The position numbers and the translations under genes are program-made. Below the pieces are notes generated by a model, which was not told where the DNA came from, did no database searches, and was given only the letters and a program-made list of their open reading frames with translations. Positions 5,597-13,780 of a stretch of DNA of 24,929 nucleotides are shown here, piece after piece (positions within the stretch are counted from its first letter, which is position 1; every line of letters starts with the position of its first letter). The stretch covers positions 1 to 24,929 of the forward strand of contig CALLKH010000423.1 of the NCBI GenBank assembly GCA_938008425.1, read 5' to 3'. This DNA comes from an uncultured Planctomycetaceae bacterium (lineage in GTDB: Bacteria > Planctomycetota > Phycisphaerae > UBA1845 > UTPLA1).

Positions 5597-7282
5597 CTAA
5601 ACCAGCGACTCCCCCGTCATCTCCCCCGGCTGCTTCACCCCGCCCAGCTTCAGCAGCGTCGGCGCGATGTCGGCCAGACGCCCGCCCTCTCGAAGCGCGA
5701 TGCCGCTTCCGGACGCGCCCGTGCCAGTCGACCCGTCGGCCCGCCCGCCGGTCGGCTTGCCCGTCGCGAGGTCGTAACTCCCCTTGTACCGATCATCCAC
5801 CACAATCAGATCCACGTCGTACGTCGTGTGCGCCGTGTGCGGGCCGCCCGTCGCGGGGTCGATCATCTGCTCGCAGTTGCCGTGGTCGGCCGTCACGATC
5901 GCCGCGCCGCCCTTCGCCAGGATCGCCTCCACCACCCGGCCGACACAGGCATCGACCGTCTCCACCGCCTTCACCGCGGCCGGGATGACGCCGGTGTGGC
6001 CCACCATGTCGCCGTTGGCATAATTCAGAACGAAGAGGTCATACTGGTCGCTCGCGATGCGCCGAAGCATCTCATCGGTGACGCCGAGGGCGCTCATCTC
6101 GGGCTTCTGGTCGTAGGTGCTCACGTCGCGCGGGCTCGGTACGATCTGCCGCTCCTCGCCGGGAAACGGCTCCTCGCGATAGTCGTTGAAGAAGAACGTC
6201 ACGTGCGGAAACTTTTCCGTCTCGGCGCAGCGAAACTGCCGCAGCCCGAGCGAAGACCAGTACGAGCCGAGCGTGTTGACCATCTTCGGCGGACGCACAA
6301 AGGCGACCTGCACGGGCAGGCCCTTCTCGTAGTCGCACATGGTGCAATAGTAGAGGTTCTCAATCTTCGGCCGTTCGAAGCCCATCCGCCTCGTTGAGCC
6401 GTCGTTCTCTTTCACTTCATACGGAAACGTATCGTAGACAAACGCCTTCGTAATCTCCCTTGGCCGGTCGCCGCGGAAGTTGAAGAAGATCACCGCGTCG
6501 TCGTCCTTGATCGGACGCGGCTCGCCGACGACCGTCGCCTCGATGAATTCATCGCCCGACCGGCTCGCCTCGGTCGGACTGTCGTAGTACGACTGAAATG
6601 CCGCCTCGGCGGTGTCAGCACGGCGGCCCATCGATTCCGTCAGCAGCCGGTACGCCTTCTCGACGCGATCCCACCGGTTGTCGCGATCCATCGCGTAATA
6701 GCGGCCGATGACCGTCGCCACACGGCCGACGCCTGTCTCCCGCATCTTTGACTCGATCTGACGGATGAACTCGATGCCGCTGTTGGGCGCCGAGTCGCGG
6801 CCGTCGCCGAAGGCGTGGAGCAGCACCCGATCGCCGGCGAGTCCGCGGCGTTTCGCGAGTTCGAGAACTGCGTAAAGATGTTCAAGAGCGGAGTGAACGC
6901 CCGCATCGCTGCAAAGGCCGAGGAGATGCAGCGCGCCGCCGCCCTTCTTCGCATGGTCGACCGCGGCGCACAGCGTCTTGTTGTCGAAGAACGTGCCGTC
7001 GCGGATGGTCCGCGTGATACGCATCTGCTCCTGGTCGACGATCCGCCCCGCGCCGATGTTCTGATGGCCGACCTCGCTGTTGCCCATGACGCCCGCCGGC
7101 AGGCCGACATCCTCGCCGCAGGTGCGAATCTGCACCCATGGATAATTCGCCCGCAGCCGATCATCCACCGGCGTCTTCGCGAGATGCACCGCGTTGGCGT
7201 GATTCCACTCCGGATATGGATTATGGCCCCAGCCGTCGCGAACGATCAGCAACAGCGGGCGCCTGGCAAGTTGAACGGACAT
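5597..7282 (-). CDS. gpmI: 2,3-bisphosphoglycerate-independent phosphoglycerate mutase
   Basis: The 561-aa enzyme interconverts 3- and 2-phosphoglycerate in cytoplasmic glycolysis and gluconeogenesis through a phosphoserine. Alkaline-phosphatase-superfamily motifs are intact: VRDGWG (metal ligand Asp16), MGNSEVGH with nucleophile Ser69, SDAGVHS, GDGRDS, GRYYAMDRDNRWDR, FNFRGDRPRE, TEKFPHVTFFFN, NYANGDMVGHTG, TADHGNCEQM and HTTYDVDLIVV. It is about 50 residues longer than the usual 510, largely because of a Gly/Thr/Ser-rich insertion (DLATGKPTGGRADGSTGTG and onward) just before the C-terminal LREGGRLADIAPTLL. The frame opens at 7351, but AAAGGAG before ATG 7282 and the normal N-terminus fix the start there. 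The lipoprotein gene lies 81 bases upstream. Confidence 0.97.
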   Translation of the reverse strand: MSVQLARRPLLLIVRDGWGHNPYPEWNHANAVHLAKTPVDDRLRANYPWVQIRTCGEDVGLPAGVMGNSEVGHQNIGAGRIVDQEQMRITRTIRDGTFFDNKTLCAAVDHAKKGGGALHLLGLCSDAGVHSALEHLYAVLELAKRRGLAGDRVLLHAFGDGRDSAPNSGIEFIRQIESKMRETGVGRVATVIGRYYAMDRDNRWDRVEKAYRLLTESMGRRADTAEAAFQSYYDSPTEASRSGDEFIEATVVGEPRPIKDDDAVIFFNFRGDRPREITKAFVYDTFPYEVKENDGSTRRMGFERPKIENLYYCTMCDYEKGLPVQVAFVRPPKMVNTLGSYWSSLGLRQFRCAETEKFPHVTFFFNDYREEPFPGEERQIVPSPRDVSTYDQKPEMSALGVTDEMLRRIASDQYDLFVLNYANGDMVGHTGVIPAAVKAVETVDACVGRVVEAILAKGGAAIVTADHGNCEQMIDPATGGPHTAHTTYDVDLIVVDDRYKGSYDLATGKPTGGRADGSTGTGASGSGIALREGGRLADIAPTLLKLGGVKQPGEMTGESLV

Positions 7283-7363
7283 GTTGTGACTCCTTTCGAC
7301 GCGCGGATTGTAACGCGCGATTGAAAGGAGTGATGCAGGGTGACGCAGCATCTCTCGGAACGA

Positions 7364-8431
7364 TCAAGGGGTGACAAGCGCGCCCGTATCGACCGCCTCG
7401 AAATCCCGGCCCTTCACGTTTCGAAGCGTTCGCAGCTCGTCATCATCCCATCGCGAATCCGGCGCGCCGCTGACGTACCAGTTGGATCCATTGTCGGCCA
7501 GGAACATGCCGTACTTCTGAAGGCCGCGGAGAATGACCCGCACGTTCGCCGGATACGGCGACACGTCGAAGTTCGCCTTCAATCGCACGCGAAGGCCCAT
7601 CGGCGGGCGATTCGGATCGGTCGAATTACTGGCGTAGTGCGTGGCCGGCGGGATGTACGCCCGCTGCGTCTGCGCGACGGTGAATCGCAGGGCATGGGTG
7701 ATCTCACCCTTCTCGACAACCTCGTCGTAACGCACCAGCCCGGGAAAGATCGGCAGGCCCGCCGCGTCGGCCGACGTCCAGCCGGCAGGCCGCAAGGCGT
7801 TCGACGTCAGATCAAAGATCGCCCCGGAGCCGGCGGCCCATCCCCCGCCGATCGGCCGCGCGTCGAAGAGTTCATAGAGCATCCGATTGCCGACATCGAC
7901 CATGATGATGTGCCGATCACCGTCGCCGTTCGGCCCGCCCTCGATCGGCGGGTTCGGCGGAATGGGGTACGGCCCCGGGTCGCTCTCGTCGGCGTAGTCA
8001 AACGTGACCGCGACGCCGGGCTGGTCGCCGTCGACGACCACATAGGGAATGCCGATCGGGGCGCCTTCGTAGACGGTTCCAAAATCAGGATGCAGACCGG
8101 TGTCGAGGCCCATCGAGGCGAGATAGTTGGCCGAGTTGGGATGAACCGGCAGCGCCGAGATGTCCTGATTCCAGGGATTGTCCAAAGGGAAGACCTGAAG
8201 GGACGAGAGATCGGCCGAGTTCGCATTCGAGTTGTCACTGGGTACGCCGGTGTTGTCGTTGGAATTGTTGTTGGCGTTTGTGTTCGTGTTGGTGTTGCCG
8301 TCGTCGCCGTCCGGGAAGATGGCGACCGTCGTGCAGGCCGTGCATAGCAGCGCGGATAGCACCAGGATCCGTGCACCAGCCAACCCGCCCCTTCGCAAAT
8401 ACAATGTCAGAGTGGCCAATTCAGTCCACAT
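7364..8431 (-). CDS. Putative exported lipoprotein of unknown function
   Basis: The 355-aa protein begins with a basic-hydrophobic export signal and LLCTAC at residues 28-33, an imperfect lipobox with Cys33 as the likely lipidated residue. A low-complexity Asn/Thr linker (about residues 40-68) follows, as in many planctomycete surface lipoproteins. The folded part starts at VFPLDNPWNQDIS and contains NGDGDRHIIMVD, LYELFDARPIGGGW, AGSGAIFDLTS, AGWTSADAAGLPIFPGL, EITHALRFTV and YGMFLADNGSNWYVSGAPD. I do not assign it to a family; the succession of aromatic beta motifs suggests a beta-rich extracellular domain. ATG 8431 is preferred over TTG 8437 because GAGGA lies seven bases before it. Confidence 0.8.
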   Translation of the reverse strand: MWTELATLTLYLRRGGLAGARILVLSALLCTACTTVAIFPDGDDGNTNTNTNANNNSNDNTGVPSDNSNANSADLSSLQVFPLDNPWNQDISALPVHPNSANYLASMGLDTGLHPDFGTVYEGAPIGIPYVVVDGDQPGVAVTFDYADESDPGPYPIPPNPPIEGGPNGDGDRHIIMVDVGNRMLYELFDARPIGGGWAAGSGAIFDLTSNALRPAGWTSADAAGLPIFPGLVRYDEVVEKGEITHALRFTVAQTQRAYIPPATHYASNSTDPNRPPMGLRVRLKANFDVSPYPANVRVILRGLQKYGMFLADNGSNWYVSGAPDSRWDDDELRTLRNVKGRDFEAVDTGALVTP

Positions 8432-8913
8432 GGGCAAATCCTCGACCCGCGCCCCGTTCGACGACCGGCTGCCGAGCCGGAGCCGAAAAGCCGCGCATGA
8501 CCGGTCTACTCAGCGGAAGACTCGCGGCCGGCCTCCGCACCGATTTCTAATCGAGACAGACTCTGACTGGTGCGAGTCTAGGCCGTCGCCATGTGACAGC
8601 CCATCTTTGAAATGCCATTCCGGCGAGGCGAAGTCAATCGACGCCGATAATCGCCAGTCCCGACACGGGTTTTCGTTGATTCTCGGCGGTCCATGCAGGT
8701 CGGAAGCAGCGTCACGCCGTTTCATCGAGTTCTATGACAAGGGCAAGAGTTCAGCGATCTGCCGGCCCGCATCGCCGGGAATTCTTGCGGCGCCTTTCCG
8801 CAGGGTTGACCCCAGGCCTGCATACGTGGTCAACTGGTGTTTCGATCCGATGACGCGGGGCGAGGCGATTCGTCTCACGCCGGGGTCGATGCCACCAAGG
8901 GAAAGAGGCTCGC
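8432..8913. other. Divergent gene-free interval
   Basis: About 480 bases separate two divergent genes for exported proteins. The ORFs running through it are continuations of shadow frames and have no recognisable product. It contains a six-pair hairpin in the leader of the lipoprotein gene (CCGGCT-GCCG-AGCCGG, 8465-8480), a second (AGACTC/GAGTCT, 8558-8579), and a 7-bp dyad nearer the hydrolase gene. No clear -35/-10 pair was found. Confidence 0.4.
8805..8834. promoter_or_regulatory. Dyad GTTGACC-N16-GGTCAAC, possible operator
   Basis: GTTGACC (8805-8811) and GGTCAAC (8828-8834) are perfect inverted arms 16 bases apart, 80-110 bases before the hydrolase start codon. Spacing and symmetry suit a dimeric DNA-binding protein. 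The left arm includes TTGACC, a possible -35 box, but no good -10 follows at the right distance. Confidence 0.3.
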
Positions 8914-10326
8914 ATGCTCCGATTCGATCTGCTATCTCCGTTACTCTCCCTGGCGATGACTCTCGGCCTTTTCGCATCGCACGCCCATGCTGAACCGTCT
9001 CCCCGCGGCGGCTGCGATCCCTGCGACGTCAACTGCGACACGGCCCGCGATCTAACCGACATCGAACCATTCGTGGCGCTCCTCATCGAACCCACCGCGC
9101 CCTGCCTGCCCTGCGCGGGCGACATGGACGCGAGCGGCGAAGTGGACGGCCGCGACATCGACCCCTTCGTCGTCTGCATGTTGACACCACCGGCTTTGGG
9201 GGCGTGCTGCACCGGCGCAGGCAACTGCACGATCACGACCGAATCCCAATGCACCGGCCTCTGGCTTGGCGACGGCACGACATGCACCGCCGGCGCGTGT
9301 TCGCTCGGGCAACTGACGGCCTATCGCCCGCAGCACGGCGGCGGATACTTCCCGTTCTCGAAAACAGCGGTCGCCGAAATGGACGAGGAAAGCCCGACGC
9401 GCGGCGCCGGCATTCGAATCAACGCGCCGGGCGACGTCGATCCCTCGGGCGAGGATGATCTCATTGAACTCCTCGTGCAACGAACCACGCCGACGCTGCC
9501 CGTCGCGCTGCGGCGCGGGAGCGACGCACTGCGCGTCTGGACGACCCGCACAAAGTCCGCCGGTACGGAAATCGCCTTCATGGGCGATCGAACCGGATCG
9601 CTGCCATTCAACGCCGGCGCAACGTCGCTGACACTCTGGGTCGAATGGGCGGCGGCCATACATGGCGATGCGACGCTCACCCTCGAACCGCTGGCGGCCG
9701 CGGTCGATTTCGACGCCGTTCGATTTCATACCTTCGGCGCGGTCGTGCTCGCCCTCGGCGGCGAGGACCAGTCACCCTCGGTGCCGGTCGATGCGAACCA
9801 CGGCACCTTCGTGGTCGGTGTCGCACTCTACGGGCGCGGCTATGACGTCCACATGTTTGATGAAGACCTCGTCTCGGCCGACGGCTCGGGCCCGGTGTAC
9901 AACGAGGCCGTGACGGCCGTGCGGGACCGCCTCGTCTCGCGCGTGTCGATCTTCGGCTACAGCCACGGCGGCGGCTCGACGTACGATCTCGCGGACCGGC
10001 TGGATCTCAATCGAGCGGGGATCGGCGTGTTCGAAATACGGGCGACTTCGTACGTGGATGCGGTTGAGAACGACTCGGACTTCGACGTTTCGCAGGAACT
10101 TCGCCGCCCGCCGAGCACGGGCTATCACGCGAATCATTACCAGAATGGATCGCTCTCCGATTTCTTCCTCGACGGCGGACCCGTTCCCGATTCGAATCCG
10201 CCGCCGACGGGACTGAACGTCGAAACCACGCCCTGGGGCGCGGGCTCGACGCACTTCCAGGTGGATGATTTCATTCAGGTTCGAAGCTACATCGAGGCAG
10301 CCATCGAAACGGCGGTGCTACCATGA
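8914..10326 (+). CDS. Secreted protein: dockerin-like repeats, Cys-rich module, alpha/beta-hydrolase-like domain
   Basis: The 470-aa protein has a signal peptide (MLRFDLLSPLLSLAMTLGLF..., cleavage after HAHA, residue 26). Residues 36-92 form a dockerin type I-like calcium-binding pair (DVNCDTARDLTDIEPFVALL and GDMDASGEVDGRDIDPFVV). Residues 96-130 form a Cys-rich module (GACCTGAGNCTI...CTAGAC), seen in other secreted planctomycete proteins. From about 265 to the end is a serine-hydrolase-like domain with VVLALGGED and a nucleophile elbow GYSHGGGS (Ser350); late His residues (TGYHANHY, STHFQ) could complete a triad. The substrate is unknown. An N-terminal dockerin is unusual, since most are C-terminal. 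AGAGG before the ATG supports the start. The stop overlaps the next gene by 4 bases (ATGA). Confidence 0.82.
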   Translation: MLRFDLLSPLLSLAMTLGLFASHAHAEPSPRGGCDPCDVNCDTARDLTDIEPFVALLIEPTAPCLPCAGDMDASGEVDGRDIDPFVVCMLTPPALGACCTGAGNCTITTESQCTGLWLGDGTTCTAGACSLGQLTAYRPQHGGGYFPFSKTAVAEMDEESPTRGAGIRINAPGDVDPSGEDDLIELLVQRTTPTLPVALRRGSDALRVWTTRTKSAGTEIAFMGDRTGSLPFNAGATSLTLWVEWAAAIHGDATLTLEPLAAAVDFDAVRFHTFGAVVLALGGEDQSPSVPVDANHGTFVVGVALYGRGYDVHMFDEDLVSADGSGPVYNEAVTAVRDRLVSRVSIFGYSHGGGSTYDLADRLDLNRAGIGVFEIRATSYVDAVENDSDFDVSQELRRPPSTGYHANHYQNGSLSDFFLDGGPVPDSNPPPTGLNVETTPWGAGSTHFQVDDFIQVRSYIEAAIETAVLP

Positions 10327-11246
10327 ACAGAAAAATACTCATGAAAACAACGGAGCATCGACGATTGGCGAACCAGATTCGCAGGCGACGACTTGCAGTC
10401 CTGTCGATTGTGATCGTTGCCTGCCTCCATATGAACGCTGAATACACCCACGGCAACGACGCACCGCCGGCGCCGGTGACGACGACGCCGATCACCGCGT
10501 ATCAATCCGCGCTCGATGCGATGATGCAGTCGGCCGATCGCGACGAGTTGAATCGTCGCATCGCCGATCTCATCAAGGTTGATCCGTCTGATCGAACGGT
10601 CCTGATGGAACAACTCCTACTGTTCGTCGTGCGAAGCGACGAAGCAGAACGGCGTCGACAAGTTGCGGGCCATGTGCTCAAGGCGCTGCGCGACGAAAAA
10701 GAAGCCGTCGTGCGGGTGCTCGCGCGGCAACTGGATCATCAGGACGATGCAATTCGCGCGGCGGCCGGGAAGATGCTGGCCGTCTTCGAGGATCGATCAG
10801 CCGTTCGACCGCCGGATTTTTCCGCCTACCGTGCGATCATCGAGGACGACGTTCGCGCGGAGCGACCGGTACAGGTCTCGCTCGTGGAGCACATGTTCGA
10901 AGCCGACGCCGGCGCCGCGCTGAAGATGCTCGTTCGCGCGTATCAGTTTCGCGAGCCGGACGAGATTCGCGAAATTCTCTGGATCGAGCACGTCGTCGCC
11001 GAATTGCTATGGAAGCGCGACAACGGCTTCGTCAAGCATGATGCCGCCGATGCGGCGGTGCAGAGTGAAATCGACAAGGCGTCGAGGCACGATCGCTGGT
11101 GGGTGCGGCTCTATGCTGCGAAGATCGTGGCGGCGCATCCCGAATTCGCGAGAGACGGTGTGATCAAGCGCCTGTCCGATGACGCCCACCCGTCAGTCAG
11201 CGCGACCGCGAAACGCGCCAAGGTGACCAGGGCGTCGGACGAATAG
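10323..11246 (+). CDS. Exported HEAT-like repeat protein
   Basis: This 307-aa protein begins with a basic stretch (NQIRRRRLA) and a hydrophobic segment (about residues 24-37), then a Pro/Thr linker, which indicates an export signal or membrane anchor. The remainder is helical and Arg/Ala/Asp-rich, with HEAT/ARM-like helix pairs: RRQVAGHVLKALRDEKEAVVRVLARQL, DDAIRAAAGKMLAVF, WWVRLYAAKIVAAHPE, and RLSDDAHPSVSATAKR. Such scaffolds bind other proteins; no catalytic motif is visible. The ATGA overlap with the hydrolase gene means co-translation, so it may assist or regulate that protein outside the cytoplasmic membrane. A second in-frame Met at residue 7 is an alternative start. Confidence 0.75.
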   Translation: MNRKILMKTTEHRRLANQIRRRRLAVLSIVIVACLHMNAEYTHGNDAPPAPVTTTPITAYQSALDAMMQSADRDELNRRIADLIKVDPSDRTVLMEQLLLFVVRSDEAERRRQVAGHVLKALRDEKEAVVRVLARQLDHQDDAIRAAAGKMLAVFEDRSAVRPPDFSAYRAIIEDDVRAERPVQVSLVEHMFEADAGAALKMLVRAYQFREPDEIREILWIEHVVAELLWKRDNGFVKHDAADAAVQSEIDKASRHDRWWVRLYAAKIVAAHPEFARDGVIKRLSDDAHPSVSATAKRAKVTRASDE

Positions 11247-11600
11247 TGAACAAGATTTGACCGAGCCAATTTCCATTCACTCTCCGCCGATTCGACCGAC
11301 GTGCTACCGAGTCGCACGCCGAGCCTGACGCTCAAAGGCCGACCGCGGATACCCTTTCAAACATCGGCCTACCGGTCGATCATTCCCACTCCTGCCACCC
11401 CAAGCGAACTGACCGCGCGAATCGTTATCGAATCCGGCACGACCGCCCGAATTCCTGCAATCCGCCCCTTCACAGGAAACATTAACAAATCGTAAGCCCC
11501 GCCGGCGTGCGAATCCGACACCGTACGCCTCATTCAGACCGTGACGCCATCGTTCAGCGCGTCTTTGTGCGAGCCTCACTCAACGATCGGAGACCCCGAC
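11247..11600. other. Gene-free interval with one inverted repeat
   Basis: No gene is supported here. AGGCCGA (11336-11342) and TCGGCCT (11364-11370) are perfect inverted arms around 21 bases. The frame open from 11541 into the next gene lacks signal-peptide character before Met 11601, so I leave that part untranslated. I see no convincing promoter. Confidence 0.4.
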
Positions 11601-13523
11601 ATGAGACCTCTCTTACGCTTACATCAATCGAACTGCGGAGCCGCGGGCGCAATACTCCCTGCCGCCATCGTGACCACCATCGCCATTTTGGCTCATGCGA
11701 ACGCCGTGCACGCCGGCAGCCAGCCGGCCTTCGAGCTCCGCACCGTCGCTCTCACGGGACAGCATGCGACGGGCACGCCGGCGGGAACGGTATTCTCGAC
11801 GCTTGAAGGGCAGCGAATCGACGAAAGCGGGCGCGTCGCGTTCTACGGCATGCTGAGCGGGCCGGGCATCAGCGACGCGAACAACGCGGGCGTCTGGTCC
11901 GAAGGCCATGGACAACTGCGCCTCGTGGCGCGCGAGGGCGATCAGGCGCCGGGTCTCGCACCCGGCACCCTTCTTCGCGTAATCCGTCGGAACAGCGGCG
12001 GATTCACCGACCCCGTTCCGGCGCTCGAGGCGAATCTCGGATTCGATTCCAACGGCAACGTCGCATTCATGGCGATGCTGATCGGCGGCGAAGTCATCGA
12101 CGCGGATAACAACGGATTCTATGAAAACGACGAAGCCTGGTTCGGCGACGCAGGCGGCGCGCTGAGCCTCCTGGTCAAGACCGGCCAGCCCGTGCCGGGA
12201 CAGGCGCCCGGCGTCACCTTTCGCGATTTCGTCTTCACCCCGTTCGGTCCGCCGATCGTCGCCCGCGACGGCCGCATCGGTGGATCGATCCTGACCCAGG
12301 GTCCGGGCATCACGACGGCGAACGACGTGGTGCTCTTCGTCATCGACCAGTCCGGCTTTCGAATCGTCGCCCGCGAGGGCGACGCCGCACCGGGAATCCC
12401 CGGAGCGCTCTTCGCAGGCTTCGGCTCACCCAGATTTGGTTTCCGAAACGGCCAGCCAATCTTCTACATCCTGTCCTCGCTCACCGGCACGGGCATCACC
12501 ACCAGCAATGACTCCGCCCTCTGGCGGGTTGAGAACGACCAGTTCACATTGATCGCCCGCGAAGGCGAGTCCGTCGGCGGCACGTCGACGCGGCTGACGT
12601 TCCGCAATACGTCGGTGACCGCGCCGGATTCCTTCGCGTTCGTGTCACTGCTCAGCGGAAATCAGCAGGGGCTCTTCCGCGTCGGCACTTCGGGCGTCGA
12701 TCTCCTCGCGACGGCGCAGACCCAGGGGAACAGCTCTCCCGGCCTGCACTTTACGCTCTTCTCGACGTTCTCCGGGATCGGCGGGCCGCTTCAGACCAAC
12801 GCGGCCGGACAGGTGGCGTTCTTCGCAATGCTCGACGGCGAGGGCGTCGTGGATGGCACGCGCATGTCACTCTGGCGGGCCGAGCCCGACGCATCGCTGA
12901 CGCTCATCGCCCGCGACGAGGAGCCGGCGCCGGGCGCAGGCGGTCTCGTCTTCGGTGCCTTTCATATCTTCGATGTCTTCACGAACACGTTTCAGGCGCC
13001 CGCGATGAACGAATCCGGGCAGATGGCGTTTCATGCGTTCATCCGTCCGCCCGGCCCGCCGGGAACCTTCGAGAACTTTCAATCCGCCCTCTTTATGACT
13101 GATTCGCAGGGAGCGCCGAGCCTCGTCGTCCGGCAAAGCGACATCTTCGATGTGAGTGGCAATGGTTCGGATCTGCGAACCGTCAGCAACGTCTCTTTTC
13201 ACGGCCGCGGCGCTGTCGCTTCTGAAAGCACCAGCGAGGCATACAATGGAGCATCGCTGACGGAGGACGGAACGATCGTATTTCGCCTGACCTTCACCGA
13301 CGGATCGCAGGGCATCTTCACGGCCCGCGCTCCGAATTCCACCCTCATCGGCGACATCGACGGCGACGGCGACATCGATCTTCGGGACGTGGAGCTGATG
13401 GTTCTCGCGCTCATCGGCACGCCCAGCGCGCCGGTTCACTTCGAGCGTTCCGATGTCAACAGCGACGGCGCAACGGATGGAGGCGATGTTTCCGCGATGG
13501 TCAATCTGCTTCTGGCGCCCTGA
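11601..13523 (+). CDS. Secreted tandem beta-repeat protein with C-terminal dockerin-like domain
   Basis: The 640-aa protein starts at ATG 11601, seven bases after GGAGA. The signal peptide runs to about residue 38 (VHA before GSQPAF). Seven or eight degenerate repeats of roughly 50-80 residues follow, with motifs like LRLVAREGDQAPG, FRIVAREGDAAPG, FTLIAREGESVGG and LTLIARDEEPAPG. Each is paired with a 'NxxGxVAFxAxLxGxGI' strand and often an ALW motif. This resembles the planctomycete repeat family annotated as DUF7453 (from memory, tentative); a beta-propeller-like fold is my inference. The last 55 residues are a dockerin type I-like pair (GDIDGDGDIDLRDVELMVLAL and SDVNSDGATDGGDVSAMVNLL). No sortase or PEP-CTERM signal is present. 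The product is probably extracellular; its ligand is unknown. Confidence 0.85.
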   Translation: MRPLLRLHQSNCGAAGAILPAAIVTTIAILAHANAVHAGSQPAFELRTVALTGQHATGTPAGTVFSTLEGQRIDESGRVAFYGMLSGPGISDANNAGVWSEGHGQLRLVAREGDQAPGLAPGTLLRVIRRNSGGFTDPVPALEANLGFDSNGNVAFMAMLIGGEVIDADNNGFYENDEAWFGDAGGALSLLVKTGQPVPGQAPGVTFRDFVFTPFGPPIVARDGRIGGSILTQGPGITTANDVVLFVIDQSGFRIVAREGDAAPGIPGALFAGFGSPRFGFRNGQPIFYILSSLTGTGITTSNDSALWRVENDQFTLIAREGESVGGTSTRLTFRNTSVTAPDSFAFVSLLSGNQQGLFRVGTSGVDLLATAQTQGNSSPGLHFTLFSTFSGIGGPLQTNAAGQVAFFAMLDGEGVVDGTRMSLWRAEPDASLTLIARDEEPAPGAGGLVFGAFHIFDVFTNTFQAPAMNESGQMAFHAFIRPPGPPGTFENFQSALFMTDSQGAPSLVVRQSDIFDVSGNGSDLRTVSNVSFHGRGAVASESTSEAYNGASLTEDGTIVFRLTFTDGSQGIFTARAPNSTLIGDIDGDGDIDLRDVELMVLALIGTPSAPVHFERSDVNSDGATDGGDVSAMVNLLLAP

Positions 13524-13647
13524 TTCGGAAGCCGGGCCGATCGGCGTTGCGACCGTTCCCATTCGCAGCCCGCTGCGTGCCCGAAATTCCTGGCCAGGCC
13601 GTTCACGATCCATGCGTCCGGCCGACCCCGGACAGCAGGGAGTGACA

Positions 13648-13680
13648 ACGGCGCCGGATTCATCTGCGATCCGGCGCCGT
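13648..13680. terminator. Strong hairpin between convergent genes
   Basis: ACGGCGCCGGAT (13648-13659) and ATCCGGCGCCGT (13669-13680) form a perfect 12-pair stem with a nine-base loop. It sits between the 11601 gene (plus) and the giant repeat gene (minus). There is no U-tract on either side, so it may act as a bidirectional transcript-end or RNA-protecting hairpin, not as a classical terminator. Confidence 0.6.
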
Positions 13681-13780
13681 CTGTCCACTCCAGTCGACCG
13701 AGGATCCCGCCTCGTCTAACCGCCCGATTGAAAGTTATTTTTCCGGTTGATCCGTCCCTGCTCCGTGATGATCGCCCGCG

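Noticed and set aside
7340..8347. 335-codon open frame on the plus strand
   Set aside because: Antisense shadow of the lipoprotein gene; Arg-rich composition without domain motifs.
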